Source: Leisingera aquaemixtae
GTDB taxonomy: Bacteria; Pseudomonadota; Alphaproteobacteria; Rhodobacterales; Rhodobacteraceae
Length of the DNA: 64,000 nucleotides
Assembly: GCF_001458395.1 (NCBI RefSeq)
Contig: NZ_CYSR01000040.1
Coordinates: forward strand, 62,001 to 126,000
Reading direction: 5' to 3'
Both the position numbers and the translations under genes were made by a program. Below the pieces are notes generated by a model, which was given only the letters and a program-made list of their open reading frames with translations, did no database searches and had not been told where the DNA came from. The stretch's first letter is position 1. Each line of letters opens with the position of its first letter. Of this stretch, positions 53,772-61,735 are shown in pieces.

Positions 53772-54239
53772 ATGACGGTGCGGATCGACGGCACGGACCG
53801 GAAAATTCTGGCTGAACTGCAACGGGATGCCAGCCAGTCGCTGGACGAAATAGCCCGCCGGGTGGGGTCTTCCAAGACCCCTGTTTGGAATCGGATCCGC
53901 AAGCTGAAGGAGGCCGGGGTGATCGGCCAGCAGACGGTGCTGCTGGACCCGGAGGCGCTGGGGTTCGAGGCCTGTTTCTTTGTCCTGATCCGCACCTCGG
54001 AGCATGAGGCGGAATGGCAGGCCAAGTTCCTGCAGGCCTTGCGTGACCGCCCCGAGGTGCAGGAGGCGCACCGGCTGGCGGGCGACATCGACTATATCCT
54101 GAAGGTGCGGGTGCAGAACGCGCGCGCCTATGACGTGTTCTATCAGGCGCTGATTTCCGAGGTGAAGGTGCACAATGTGACGGCGCTTTTGTCGATGGAG
54201 GAAATCAAGTCCACCACCATGCTGCCGCTGGGCGCCTGA
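53772..54239 (+). CDS. Lrp/AsnC family transcriptional regulator
   Basis: A 155-residue Lrp-type regulator. HTH: IDGTDRKILAELQRDASQSLDEIARRVGSSKTPVWNRIRKLKEAGVI, then a RAM/effector domain (AEWQAKFLQALRDRPEVQEAHRLAGDIDYILKVRVQNARAYDVFYQAL). It is divergent from the sulfate assimilation operon and close to it (147 bp), making that operon its likeliest target; the effector could be a sulfur amino acid. ATG 53772 follows AAGGAGAAAACAGGA. Ends at a terminator shared with the convergent small gene. Confidence 0.9.
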   Translation: MTVRIDGTDRKILAELQRDASQSLDEIARRVGSSKTPVWNRIRKLKEAGVIGQQTVLLDPEALGFEACFFVLIRTSEHEAEWQAKFLQALRDRPEVQEAHRLAGDIDYILKVRVQNARAYDVFYQALISEVKVHNVTALLSMEEIKSTTMLPLGA

Positions 54240-54257
54240 GGGGCGGCTGCGGTTCTG

Positions 54258-54293
54258 CAACAGCAGGCGGGACCGGTGTCCTGCCTGCTGTTG
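54258..54293. terminator. Terminator between the Lrp and 93-residue genes
   Basis: Perfect 11-bp arms CAACAGCAGGC (54258..54268) and GCCTGCTGTTG (54283..54293), an inner GGAC/GTCC stem, and AATTTGTC after the right arm. Serves the rightward Lrp gene; it may also stop the leftward gene. Confidence 0.65.
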
Positions 54294-54299
54294 AATTTG

Positions 54300-54581
54300 T
54301 CACAGGGGCGGGCGCAGCAGCAGGTGGCGCCCGTCCTGCAGCCGCCAGGGCGATGCCTCACCAGTGGCAGCCTCCGGCATCACGCCGATGTCGGCCAGCA
54401 GATGCGGAGATGTTTCCGTCAACCGCTGCAGCTCGTGACGCGGCACCTGTACCACGCCCTGAGACGCCGCTGCATGAGGCTCAGCTTTTCTCAGTCCCGT
54501 CAGGCCTGCAATCCAGCCAAGCACGCTGCGGGCAAAAGACCCGTGGGGCCGGGCACCCGCGTTATCACAAAATGCAGTCAT
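54300..54581 (-). CDS. Hypothetical protein, 93 residues
   Basis: The protein begins MTAFCDNAGARPHGSFARSVLGWIAGLTGLRK, with a possible amphipathic or short membrane helix, and contains LQRLTETSPHLLADIGVMPEAA, faintly similar to the LxxxHLLxDIGLxxxxA motif of DUF1127 proteins. I would not press that. The ribosome site GGAGGAG seven bases before the ATG is excellent, which supports a real gene. It is divergent from the LysR gene (101 bp), so it could be the LysR target. Confidence 0.6.
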   Translation of the reverse strand: MTAFCDNAGARPHGSFARSVLGWIAGLTGLRKAEPHAAASQGVVQVPRHELQRLTETSPHLLADIGVMPEAATGEASPWRLQDGRHLLLRPPL

Positions 54582-54647
54582 GGCTACTCCTCCGTTCTGG
54601 CCTTTGAGAGTTAGGGTCCGAGGGGCTTGCGCGCAAACCAGTTAAAC

Positions 54648-54682
54648 TTCACCATGGATCAGGAAAACTGACCCATGGTGAA
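54648..54682. promoter_or_regulatory. 15-bp inverted repeat at the LysR gene start
   Basis: TTCACCATGGATCAG (54648..54662), loop GAAAA, CTGACCCATGGTGAA (54668..54682); arms match at 14 of 15 positions. The right arm ends one base before the LysR ATG, and a minimal ATG-GTG-AAA-TGA frame overlaps it. Operator for the LysR protein, or a start-region RNA hairpin. Confidence 0.6.
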
Positions 54683-55594
54683 ATGATGCGCCTGCCGCCC
54701 CTCAATGCCCTGCGCGCCTTCGAGGCCGCCGCCCGCCATGAGGGCTTCATCGCTGCCGCGGATGAACTCTTCGTGACGCGCGGCGCCATCAGCCGCCAGG
54801 TGAAGATCCTGGAGGACCACATCGGCGTGCAGCTGTTTCACCGCAACGCCCGCGGTGTGGAGCTGACGGCGGCGGGGCAGCGGCTTTATCCGGTGCTGAC
54901 CGGGGCCTTTGCGATGATGCAGCGCGAGGTGGAGCGGATCGCGGCGGATGCCTCCGAGCTGCGGGTGATCTGCCCGCCGACGCTGTCGATCCGCTGGCTG
55001 CTGCCGCAGCTGGAGCAGTTCCGCGCCGCGCATCCGGAGATCAAGCTGCAGCTGACCACGGACTTCTACAGCAGCAAGGGGTTCAGGGGGGCGGAATACG
55101 ATCTTGGCATTTCCGTTGAGAACCGCGTGGGGCGGCCGCCGGACATCGAGGTGCTGCCGCTGTTCGAAATGGTCCTCGCTCCGGCCTGCGCCCCGTCGCT
55201 GCTGCCGGCGCTGGAGGCCGGCCCCGAAGCGCTAGCCGGCCAGCGGCTGCTGCATGAGAGCCCGCGCCGCTTCGACTGGCCAACCTGGGTGCAGCATTTC
55301 GGGGTGGAGCAGGTGGACCCTGCAAGCGGCGAGGCGTTTCCGAACCTCGACATGGCCACCCGCGCCGCAGTGATGGGGGCCGGCGTGGTGATGGCGGATC
55401 TGGTTCTGTGCCAGGAGGAACTGGCCCGCGGCGATCTGGTGCTGCCGTTCCCTGAGATGACCTGCGGCACCCCGGACGGCGCCTATGCGCTGATCGGCGA
55501 GCGGCAGAAATGGCATGACCCCAAGGTGGCCGCCTTCCGGGACTGGCTGCTGAGCGGTCCCTGCATGGCGGCGCTCTCTGCCCTGCCGGAATGA
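54683..55594 (+). CDS. LysR family transcriptional regulator (GcvA-like)
   Basis: A 303-residue LysR-type regulator. HTH: LPPLNALRAFEAAARHEGFIAAADELFVTRGAISRQVKILEDHIGVQLFHR, followed by a periplasmic-binding-like effector domain (about 95-300; LRVICPPTLSIRWLLPQLEQFRAAHPEIKLQLTTD). Closest to the GcvA/AmpR-type group. ATG 54683 or the next codon 54686. An inverted repeat abuts the start, unusual for LysR sites, which more often lie further upstream. Divergent gene is the 93-residue unknown. Confidence 0.88.
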   Translation: MMRLPPLNALRAFEAAARHEGFIAAADELFVTRGAISRQVKILEDHIGVQLFHRNARGVELTAAGQRLYPVLTGAFAMMQREVERIAADASELRVICPPTLSIRWLLPQLEQFRAAHPEIKLQLTTDFYSSKGFRGAEYDLGISVENRVGRPPDIEVLPLFEMVLAPACAPSLLPALEAGPEALAGQRLLHESPRRFDWPTWVQHFGVEQVDPASGEAFPNLDMATRAAVMGAGVVMADLVLCQEELARGDLVLPFPEMTCGTPDGAYALIGERQKWHDPKVAAFRDWLLSGPCMAALSALPE

Positions 55595-55612
55595 CATCCC
55601 GGCGCGGGGGGT

Positions 55613-55680
55613 GGAAAGGGGGCGCTGCCCCCTCGGCGCTGGGGCGCCTCACCCCCGGAGTATTTAGCCAAAGGTGAAAT
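55613..55680. repeat. Dispersed intergenic repeat after the LysR gene
   Basis: GGGGGCGCTGCCCCC, a second GCGCTGGGGCGC stretch, then CCCCCGGAGTATTTAGCC and AAAGGTGAAATG. Between the LysR stop and the cytochrome P450 3' end. Confidence 0.65.
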
Positions 55681-55766
55681 GGGGCGCGCGCCGCGTCAGC
55701 GGCGCCGGGCCCAACCGGGCAAGGGGATCTGTGATCCCCGCGGCGCGGGCGGGAGTGCCCCGGTCC

Positions 55767-56951
55767 TTAAGAGCGGGTGACCAGCAGCTGCGTGAGCCCG
55801 TGGAAATGGTAGCTGTTGCTGTATTCGGGCTCTGCCGCCAGTTTCAGGTCCGGGCAGTGCTCGAACAGGATTGGCAGGGCGATCTGCATTTCCAGCCGCG
55901 CCAGCGGCGCGCCGACGCAGAAGTGCAGTCCGCCTCCGAAACTTTTGTTCACCTTCGGCGGACGGGTTGGGTCGAAGCGGCCGGGGTCGTCCAGCGCCGC
56001 CGGGTCGCGGTTGGCGGAGCCCAGAAGCAGCGCCACCTGCTCGCCGCGCTGGAAGGTGTGGCCGAACACCTCCGCCTCTTCATAAGCGTAGCGGGTGAAC
56101 ATGTGCAGCGGCGGATCAAAACGCAGGATTTCCTCCACCAGCCCCTCGATTCCTTCCGGTGCCAGCCATTCCGGCTGCCAGCCCTGCTGCAGCATCGTCT
56201 TCACGCCGTTGCCAAGCGCATGCACCGTGGCCTCGTGGCCGGCATTCAACAGCAGGATGCAGGTGCCGATCAGCTCATCGGTGGAGAGCTTGTCTCCTTC
56301 TTCTTCTGCCGCGATCAGCCGGGTGATCAGGTCGTCGCGGGGATCGTCGCGGCGGTCGTCAATGTAGCCGCGCAGGAAATCCGTGAACTCCTGCGCGGCC
56401 TGTGCCGCGGCCTGTTCGGTCGCCTCGGTGCGCGCGGCCTGATACATCGCGACCATCCTGTGCGACCAGTCCAGAAGCTGCGGCGCCATCTCCTCCGGCA
56501 CGCCCAGCAGGCGGCAGATGGTGATCACCGGCACCTGGGTGCAATAGGCGTCCAGGAGGTCGAAGGGCTGGTCCGGGAAGGCACCGGTCAACTGGTGGCA
56601 CAGGTCGTGGATGCCCGGCGCCAGCGCCGCGATCTCACGCGAGGTGAAGGCGCGCAGCACCAGTTTGCGCAGCCGGGTGTGGCGGGGCGGCTCGGCATCG
56701 AGCATCGAATGCGCCTCCGCCGCCAGGAAGGGGGCGAGATGGGCGGGGCCTTCGGTGCGCAGCTCTTGCGGCACCTCGCGGCCGAAGCGGCGGTCGCGCA
56801 GCAGCATGTGCACCGCGGAATGGCCGAAGGCGGCCGCCATGCCGTAATCCTGCCAGTGGTGCATCTGGCCCTCAGCCCTGGCGGCAGCATAGAAAGGATA
56901 GGGATCCTGCACAAAGGCGGGATCGGTCGGGGATTGGGTTAAAGTCTTCAT
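55767..56951 (-). CDS. Cytochrome P450
   Basis: A 394-residue soluble bacterial P450. I-helix oxygen-activation motif AGHEAT at 237-242, K-helix EILR at 274-277, and the heme-Cys loop FGGGLHFCVGAPLARLE with C345. N-terminal anchor is absent, as usual in class I bacterial enzymes, so ferredoxin and reductase must come from elsewhere; none adjoins it. Substrate unknown. ATG 56951 (MKTLTQSPTDPAFVQDPYPFY) is the family-like start. Divergent from dctB by 59 bp. Confidence 0.92.
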   Translation of the reverse strand: MKTLTQSPTDPAFVQDPYPFYAAARAEGQMHHWQDYGMAAAFGHSAVHMLLRDRRFGREVPQELRTEGPAHLAPFLAAEAHSMLDAEPPRHTRLRKLVLRAFTSREIAALAPGIHDLCHQLTGAFPDQPFDLLDAYCTQVPVITICRLLGVPEEMAPQLLDWSHRMVAMYQAARTEATEQAAAQAAQEFTDFLRGYIDDRRDDPRDDLITRLIAAEEEGDKLSTDELIGTCILLLNAGHEATVHALGNGVKTMLQQGWQPEWLAPEGIEGLVEEILRFDPPLHMFTRYAYEEAEVFGHTFQRGEQVALLLGSANRDPAALDDPGRFDPTRPPKVNKSFGGGLHFCVGAPLARLEMQIALPILFEHCPDLKLAAEPEYSNSYHFHGLTQLLVTRS

Positions 56952-57010
56952 ATACCGGTTGTTGCCGCTGCATCTGGCCAATGCAAGGGGGGCTTTGATA
57001 ACGTGCCGCC

Positions 57011-58771
57011 ATGAAAACACAAAACCTTCTTCGCTGGAGCCTGCCCGCCGGGTTCCTTCTGGCCGTGGCGGCGCTGGCGCTGGCGGCGTGGTCCTATGGC
57101 TACCGGCAGGCGCTGGACAGTCTGGCCGAGCGCAGTGCGGCCGATCTGGCGCTGGCCTCGGACCGGGTGAGCACGCAGCTGCAGGTCTATCAGGAACTGG
57201 CGGTGCTGACCGCGGAGCATCCGGCGCTGGCGGATCTTGCCGCGCCTGGGGCGCAGGCCGGGGCGGCGGATCTGCTGCGGTCGGTGGCGGACAAGACTGC
57301 GGCGCTGGATGTGTTCTTTGCTGCTGCGGGCGGCCGGGTGCTGGCGGCAGCCGAAGGGGTGACAGGCGCCAGCGTGGCGCAGCAGGGTTATTTCGTCCGG
57401 GCGATGCAGGGGGCCTTGGGCACCGGCCACGGGGTGCTTCAGCCGGATGGCCAGCGGGCCTATTTTTATGCCGCCCCGGCCTTTGCCCCGGACGGGCGGG
57501 TGCGCGGGGCGCTGGTGGTGGTGGCCGATGTGGCGGATGTGGAGCAGACCTGGCGCGGCTCGCTGCCGGCGGTGTTCTTTACCGATCAAACCGGCGAGGT
57601 GTTCATCGCCAACCGGTCCGAGCTGTTGTTCTGGCAGCGCGGCGGGGCGGCGGCGGAGGCGGAGGCGGGCCAGCCGGAGGTGACCGGCAGGCGCCGTTAT
57701 GCCGGGCATGAGATCTGGTCGCTCAGGGGCAGTGCCTACCTGCCGCAGCAGGCGCTGCATCTGTCGGTGGATCTGCCGGTCATCGGCATGACGGGCGAGA
57801 TCCTGGTGGATGTGGCCCCGGCGCGGCGGCTTGCGGTGCTGCAGGCGGCGGCGCTGGCGGCGGTGTGCCTCGCCTTGGGCGCCATGCTGTTCATCGTGAT
57901 GGAGCGCCGCCGCACCCTGGCCGAAGCCAATGCGGTGCTGGAAAGCCGGGTCGAGGCGCGCACAAGGGCGCTGTCGGCGGCCAACCTGCAGCTGCGCCGC
58001 GAGGTGCGCGAGCGCGAGGAGGCCGAGGCGGCGCTGAAGCGCGCGCAGGAGGAGCTGGTGCAGGCGGGCAAGCTGTCGGCGCTGGGGCAGATGTCGGCGG
58101 GGATCAGCCATGAGCTGAACCAGCCCCTGATGGCGATCCAGCAGTATGCCGAGAACGGCGCCGCCTTTCTGGAGCGCGGCAAGGCGGCGCGCACCGGGGA
58201 AAACCTGGGGCGGATTTCGGACATGGCGGCGCGGATGGCGCGGATCATCAAGAACCTGCGCGCCTTTGCCCGCAATGAAAGCGAGCCGATGGGGCAGGTC
58301 GATCTGGTGCGGGTGATCAGCGCCGCGGCAGAGCTGACCGCGCCGCGGCTGAAGGCGGAGCAGGTGGATCTGCGCTGGCAGGCTGCGGACTATCCCGTGC
58401 CGGTCTATGCCTGGGGCGGCGAGGTGCGGCTGACGCAGGTGTTTGTGAACCTGATCAACAACGCCGCGGACGCCATGCAGGGGCAGGTGGAGAAGGTGAT
58501 CTCGATCTCTGTCGACAGCGGCCCGCGGCTGCAGGTGCGGGTGCAGGACAGCGGCCCCGGCATCAAGGAGCCGGAAAAGGTGTTCGAGCCGTTCTATTCC
58601 ACCAAGGTGGTGGGCAGCTCCGAGGGGATGGGGCTGGGGCTGTCGATCTCCTATGGGCTGGTGCAGAGCTTTGGCGGCAACATCCGAGGCACCAACACCG
58701 GCGGCGGCGCGGTGTTCACGGTGGAACTGGAGCCGTGGAGCGAGGCCGGGCAGAGGGATGATGCGGCATGA
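57011..58771 (+). CDS. dctB: C4-dicarboxylate sensor histidine kinase DctB
   Basis: A 586-residue sensor kinase. TM1 is near 11-30 (LPAGFLLAVAALALAAWSYG), a periplasmic tandem PAS/PDC-type sensor domain spans about 45-265, TM2 is about 275-298, then a coiled-coil (EANAVLESRVEARTRALSAANLQLRREVREREEAE). The dimerisation/phosphoacceptor is H367 in MSAGISHELNQPLMAIQQYAENGAAFL, typical of DctB. ATPase boxes: LINNAADAM, VQDSGPGI, MGLGLSISYGLV. It senses C4-dicarboxylates in the periplasm. Overlaps dctD by 4 bp. Confidence 0.93.
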   Translation: MKTQNLLRWSLPAGFLLAVAALALAAWSYGYRQALDSLAERSAADLALASDRVSTQLQVYQELAVLTAEHPALADLAAPGAQAGAADLLRSVADKTAALDVFFAAAGGRVLAAAEGVTGASVAQQGYFVRAMQGALGTGHGVLQPDGQRAYFYAAPAFAPDGRVRGALVVVADVADVEQTWRGSLPAVFFTDQTGEVFIANRSELLFWQRGGAAAEAEAGQPEVTGRRRYAGHEIWSLRGSAYLPQQALHLSVDLPVIGMTGEILVDVAPARRLAVLQAAALAAVCLALGAMLFIVMERRRTLAEANAVLESRVEARTRALSAANLQLRREVREREEAEAALKRAQEELVQAGKLSALGQMSAGISHELNQPLMAIQQYAENGAAFLERGKAARTGENLGRISDMAARMARIIKNLRAFARNESEPMGQVDLVRVISAAAELTAPRLKAEQVDLRWQAADYPVPVYAWGGEVRLTQVFVNLINNAADAMQGQVEKVISISVDSGPRLQVRVQDSGPGIKEPEKVFEPFYSTKVVGSSEGMGLGLSISYGLVQSFGGNIRGTNTGGGAVFTVELEPWSEAGQRDDAA

Positions 58772-59997
58772 TCCGCAAGGTGCTTTTGGTGGATGACGAT
58801 GCTGCGGTGCGCGAGGCGCTGGCGCAGACCTTGGAGCTGAATGAGCTGGAGGCGGTCGCGGCGGGTTCCTTTGTGGCGGCCAAGGACCATATCACCCGCG
58901 AATTTGCGGGGGTCATCGTCTCGGATCTGCGGATGCCGGGGCGGGACGGGTTTCATCTGCTGGACTATGCCCGCAGCATTGATGACGAGCTGCCGGTGGT
59001 GCTGCTGACCGGCGAGGGCGACATTCCGATGGCGGTGAAGGCGATGTCGCAGGGGGCGTTCGACTTCCTGGAGAAGCCCTGCGCCGCCGCCGACTTCCTG
59101 CCGGTGCTGGAGCGCGCGCTGAAGACCCGGGCGCTGGTGCTGGAGAACCGGCGGCTGAAGCGGCAGCTGGAAACCGGCGATCCGGCCTCCAGGCTGCTGT
59201 TCGGCAGCTCGCCGCAGGCGGAGGAGATGCGCCAGCGGGTGCGGGCGGTGGCGCCGACGGGGGCAGAGGTGCTGGTGACCGGCGCGCCGGGCAGCGGCAT
59301 TTCCAAGGTGGCGGAGGTCATCCACCTGATGTCGCCTGCCGCGCAAGGCCCGTTTGTGAAACGCCCCGCCGCCGGTCTGGCGGCGGAGACCGTGGCCGGG
59401 CTGTGCCAGGAGGCGGCGGGCGGCTCGCTGTTCCTGGATGAGGTGCAGGCGCTGCCGGAAGCGGCGCAGTATGCGCTGCTGGCGCAGCTGGAGCAGGGCT
59501 GCGGGGTGCGGATCATCGCAGGCTCCAGCGCCGGTCTGGCGGAGCTGGCACAGGCGGGGAAATTCAGCGCCGATCTGTTCTACCGGCTGGACGTGATGCG
59601 GGTGCGCATCCCCTCGCTGGCGGAGCGCCCGGGCGACATTCCCGTGCTGTTCCGGCATTACGTGGCGCAGGCGGCAGAGCAGGCGGGGATCGAGCCGCCG
59701 GAGATCAGCCAGGACCATCTGGCGGCGCTGATGGCGCAGGACTGGCCGGGCAACGCGCGCTCCCTTATGTCGGCGGCGATGCGGTTTGTGCTGGGAATGC
59801 CGGAGGAGGCTGCCGCTGCCGCCGGGCTGGGGCTGGCGGAGCAGATGGCGCAGGTGGAGCGGTCGCTGCTGATTGCGGCGCTGGGGCGGGCCAACGGGCG
59901 CGCGGCTGCGGCCGCGGAAGCCCTGAAGCTGCCGCGCAAAACGTTTTATGACAAACTGGCCCGCTATGGCATCCGGCCCGAGGATTACCGCCGCTGA
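58768..59997 (+). CDS. dctD: DctD-type response regulator lacking GAFTGA and the Walker A lysine
   Basis: A 409-residue NtrC-family regulator. Receiver (about 1-120): D10/D11, phosphoacceptor D53 in VSDLRMPG, K103. The AAA+ region is degenerate: Walker A reads GAPGSGISK at 172-180, lacking the lysine of GxxxxGK, and the span from FVKRP to GGSLFLDE (196-225) is far shorter than normal with the sigma54-contacting GAFTGA loop absent. Walker B LFLDE at 221-225 and the RLDVMRVRIPSLAERPGDIPVLF tail remain. A Fis-type HTH (about 370-405) ends it. It is therefore unlikely to activate sigma54, yet it is coupled to dctB and likely binds the dyads upstream of dctP. Confidence 0.9.
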   Translation: MIRKVLLVDDDAAVREALAQTLELNELEAVAAGSFVAAKDHITREFAGVIVSDLRMPGRDGFHLLDYARSIDDELPVVLLTGEGDIPMAVKAMSQGAFDFLEKPCAAADFLPVLERALKTRALVLENRRLKRQLETGDPASRLLFGSSPQAEEMRQRVRAVAPTGAEVLVTGAPGSGISKVAEVIHLMSPAAQGPFVKRPAAGLAAETVAGLCQEAAGGSLFLDEVQALPEAAQYALLAQLEQGCGVRIIAGSSAGLAELAQAGKFSADLFYRLDVMRVRIPSLAERPGDIPVLFRHYVAQAAEQAGIEPPEISQDHLAALMAQDWPGNARSLMSAAMRFVLGMPEEAAAAAGLGLAEQMAQVERSLLIAALGRANGRAAAAAEALKLPRKTFYDKLARYGIRPEDYRR

Positions 59998-60383
59998 GGG
60001 CGCAGGTGCCGGACGGGGGCGGGTCGTCAGGTCCGGCGGTGATGCCGGGATACTGAAGGAGGCGGCGCCGCCGGAAAGCCCCAAGGGGCCATAGGCGGAG
60101 GGAGGACGGGGGGCGCAAGCCCCCATGTCCGCTGAAGCCTTCGGTGCGGGACGCCCCTGCACCCGATGAAGAGGTGGTCTTGGGGGCCCTGTGATCTCCT
60201 GGCGGTGCGGGGTGTCAGTCCGCACCAGTGTCGCGACGGGAGGCAGTATCGCAGGACCAGGTTAAGGCCGGGAAAGCGGGGCGTGCGGTTGGTGTGCAAC
60301 GCCCTAGCGCCCGCCCAGGCAGGCGCAGACCTCGCGGTGGACAGCAGACGGCGAATCCCCTGCAGTTCTGTCGGGCGCTAACA
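59998..60383. other. GC-rich structured region after dctD, no gene recognised
   Basis: About 386 bp, part of a 634-bp gap before dctP. It contains a GGCGGCGCCGCC palindrome (60061..60072), a GCCCC-AA-GGGGC hairpin (60078..60089), a stem GGGGGC-GCAA-GCCCCC with a GNRA tetraloop (60109..60124) and GGTGCGG-N9-CCGCACC (60204..60226). No ORF with a ribosome site stands out. It could be a structured transcript or only a GC-rich spacer. Confidence 0.45.
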
Positions 60384-60405
60384 TTTGTGCGGTTTTCCGC
60401 ACAAA
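60384..60405. promoter_or_regulatory. DctD-type dyad 1 upstream of dctP
   Basis: Perfect 9-bp arms TTTGTGCGG-TTTT-CCGCACAAA. Matches the GTGCGG...CCGCAC pattern of rhizobial DctD sites as I recall it. 227 bp before the dctP start. Confidence 0.7.
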
Positions 60406-60418
60406 GGCAGAAGCACCT

Positions 60419-60436
60419 TGTGCGGGATTTCGCACA
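60419..60436. promoter_or_regulatory. DctD-type dyad 2 upstream of dctP
   Basis: TGTGCG-GGATTT-CGCACA, centre 33 bp (about three turns) from the first dyad's centre. 196 bp before the dctP start. Confidence 0.65.
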
Positions 60437-60538
60437 GCTTTTGATCCGCTTCGTCAAGCTGCCTCCAGGGGTCATCGTAACTGACTGTCAAATTGGGAAA
60501 ATTTCGGGCGGCGGGTGATTCCCGAATCAAAACTTGAG

Positions 60539-60550
60539 CGGCTTTCCGCA
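60539..60550. promoter_or_regulatory. Degenerate third dyad near the dctP promoter
   Basis: GCGG-CTTT-CCGC, preceded by CTTGA and followed by AACTT, a shortened form of the two upstream dyads. It abuts a poor TTGAGC (60535..60540) / GATGCT (60558..60563) promoter candidate. Confidence 0.4.
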
Positions 60551-60631
60551 ACTTGGGATGCTCTGAGCGGGCTTCAGCCATGCGCTGAGGGCAACATAGA
60601 GTTTTCTGATGATTTTTCTGGGAGGAAAGAC

Positions 60632-61633
60632 ATGAAATTCCTGACCACTGCTGCAACCGCACTGGCACTGGCCGTTTCCGCAGGCGCCGCAAGCGCCGCC
60701 TGTGACGACGGCGAAATCGTGGTGAAGTTCAGCCATGTGACCAACACTGACAAGCACCCCAAGGGGATTGCCGCGTCGCTGCTGGAAAAGCGCGTGAACG
60801 AGGAAATGAACGGCACCATGTGCATGGAGGTCTATCCGAACTCCACGCTGTACAACGACAATAAGGTGCTGGAAGCGATGCTGCAGGGCGACGTGCAGCT
60901 GGCCGCGCCGTCCTTGTCGAAGTTCGAGAAGTTCACCAAGCAGTTCCGCCTGTTCGACCTGCCGTTCATGTTCAAGAACATCGAAGCGGTGGACACGTTC
61001 CAGGCGTCTGAAACCGGCCAGGAGATGCTGGACTCGATGCAGCGCCGCGGCCTGCAGGGGCTGGCCTACTGGCACAACGGCATGAAGCAGATGTCGGCCA
61101 ACAAGCCGCTGGTCGAGCCGTCGGATGCCAACGGGCTGAAGTTCCGCGTGCAGTCCTCTGACGTGCTGGTGGCGCAGATGGAAGCGATCGGCGGCAGCCC
61201 GCAGAAAATGGCGTTCTCCGAAGTGTACGGCGCGCTGCAGCAGGGGGTTGTGGACGGGCAGGAAAACACCTGGTCCAACATCTACGGCAAGAAGTTCTTT
61301 GAGGTGCAGGACGGCGTGACCGAGACCAACCACGGTGCGCTGGATTACCTGGTGGTGACTTCGGTCGACTGGCTGGACAGCCTGGAGCCGGAGGTGCGCG
61401 ACCAGTTCCTGACCATCCTGAACGAAGTGACCGCAGTGCGGAACGCCGAATCCACCAAGGTGAACGCCGAGGCCAAGCAGTCGATCATCGACGCCGGCGG
61501 CGTGGTGCGCGAACTGACACCTGAGCAGCGCGCGGCCTGGGTCGAAGCGATGAAGCCGGTCTGGGAGAAATTCGCAGGCGACGTCGGCCAGGAAAAGATC
61601 GACGCCGCGCAAGCCATCAACGCAGGCCTGTAA
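60632..61633 (+). CDS. dctP: TRAP transporter solute-binding protein DctP
   Basis: A 333-residue periplasmic DctP for C4-dicarboxylates. Signal peptide MKFLTTAATALALAVSAGAASA (cleavage near residue 22). Mature start CDDGEIVVKFSHVTNTDKHPKGIAASL. FRVQSSDVLVAQMEAIGGSPQKMAFSEVYGALQQGVVDGQENTWSNIYGKKF is the ligand-cleft signature of DctP proteins (the Arg in K-F-R-V-Q). GGGAGGA before the ATG. First gene of dctPQM; regulated by DctB/DctD. Confidence 0.95.
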   Translation: MKFLTTAATALALAVSAGAASAACDDGEIVVKFSHVTNTDKHPKGIAASLLEKRVNEEMNGTMCMEVYPNSTLYNDNKVLEAMLQGDVQLAAPSLSKFEKFTKQFRLFDLPFMFKNIEAVDTFQASETGQEMLDSMQRRGLQGLAYWHNGMKQMSANKPLVEPSDANGLKFRVQSSDVLVAQMEAIGGSPQKMAFSEVYGALQQGVVDGQENTWSNIYGKKFFEVQDGVTETNHGALDYLVVTSVDWLDSLEPEVRDQFLTILNEVTAVRNAESTKVNAEAKQSIIDAGGVVRELTPEQRAAWVEAMKPVWEKFAGDVGQEKIDAAQAINAGL

Positions 61634-61735
61634 TCAGCGCCTTTCCGGGGTGCCCGCGCGGGCGCCCCGTATCCGCGGGCGGCGCGGGGATCCGCCGCCT
61701 GCACCCTTACTTTCCGCAAAACTTGGGAGGCAGCC

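Noticed and set aside
59998-60383. RNase P RNA or another housekeeping RNA
   Set aside because: I looked for the conserved RNase P and SRP RNA cores and did not see them. The hairpins alone do not identify a family.
60400-60631. A sigma54 (-24/-12) promoter for dctP
   Set aside because: No GG-N10-GC spacing with TGGC/TTGC elements could be found in the interval.
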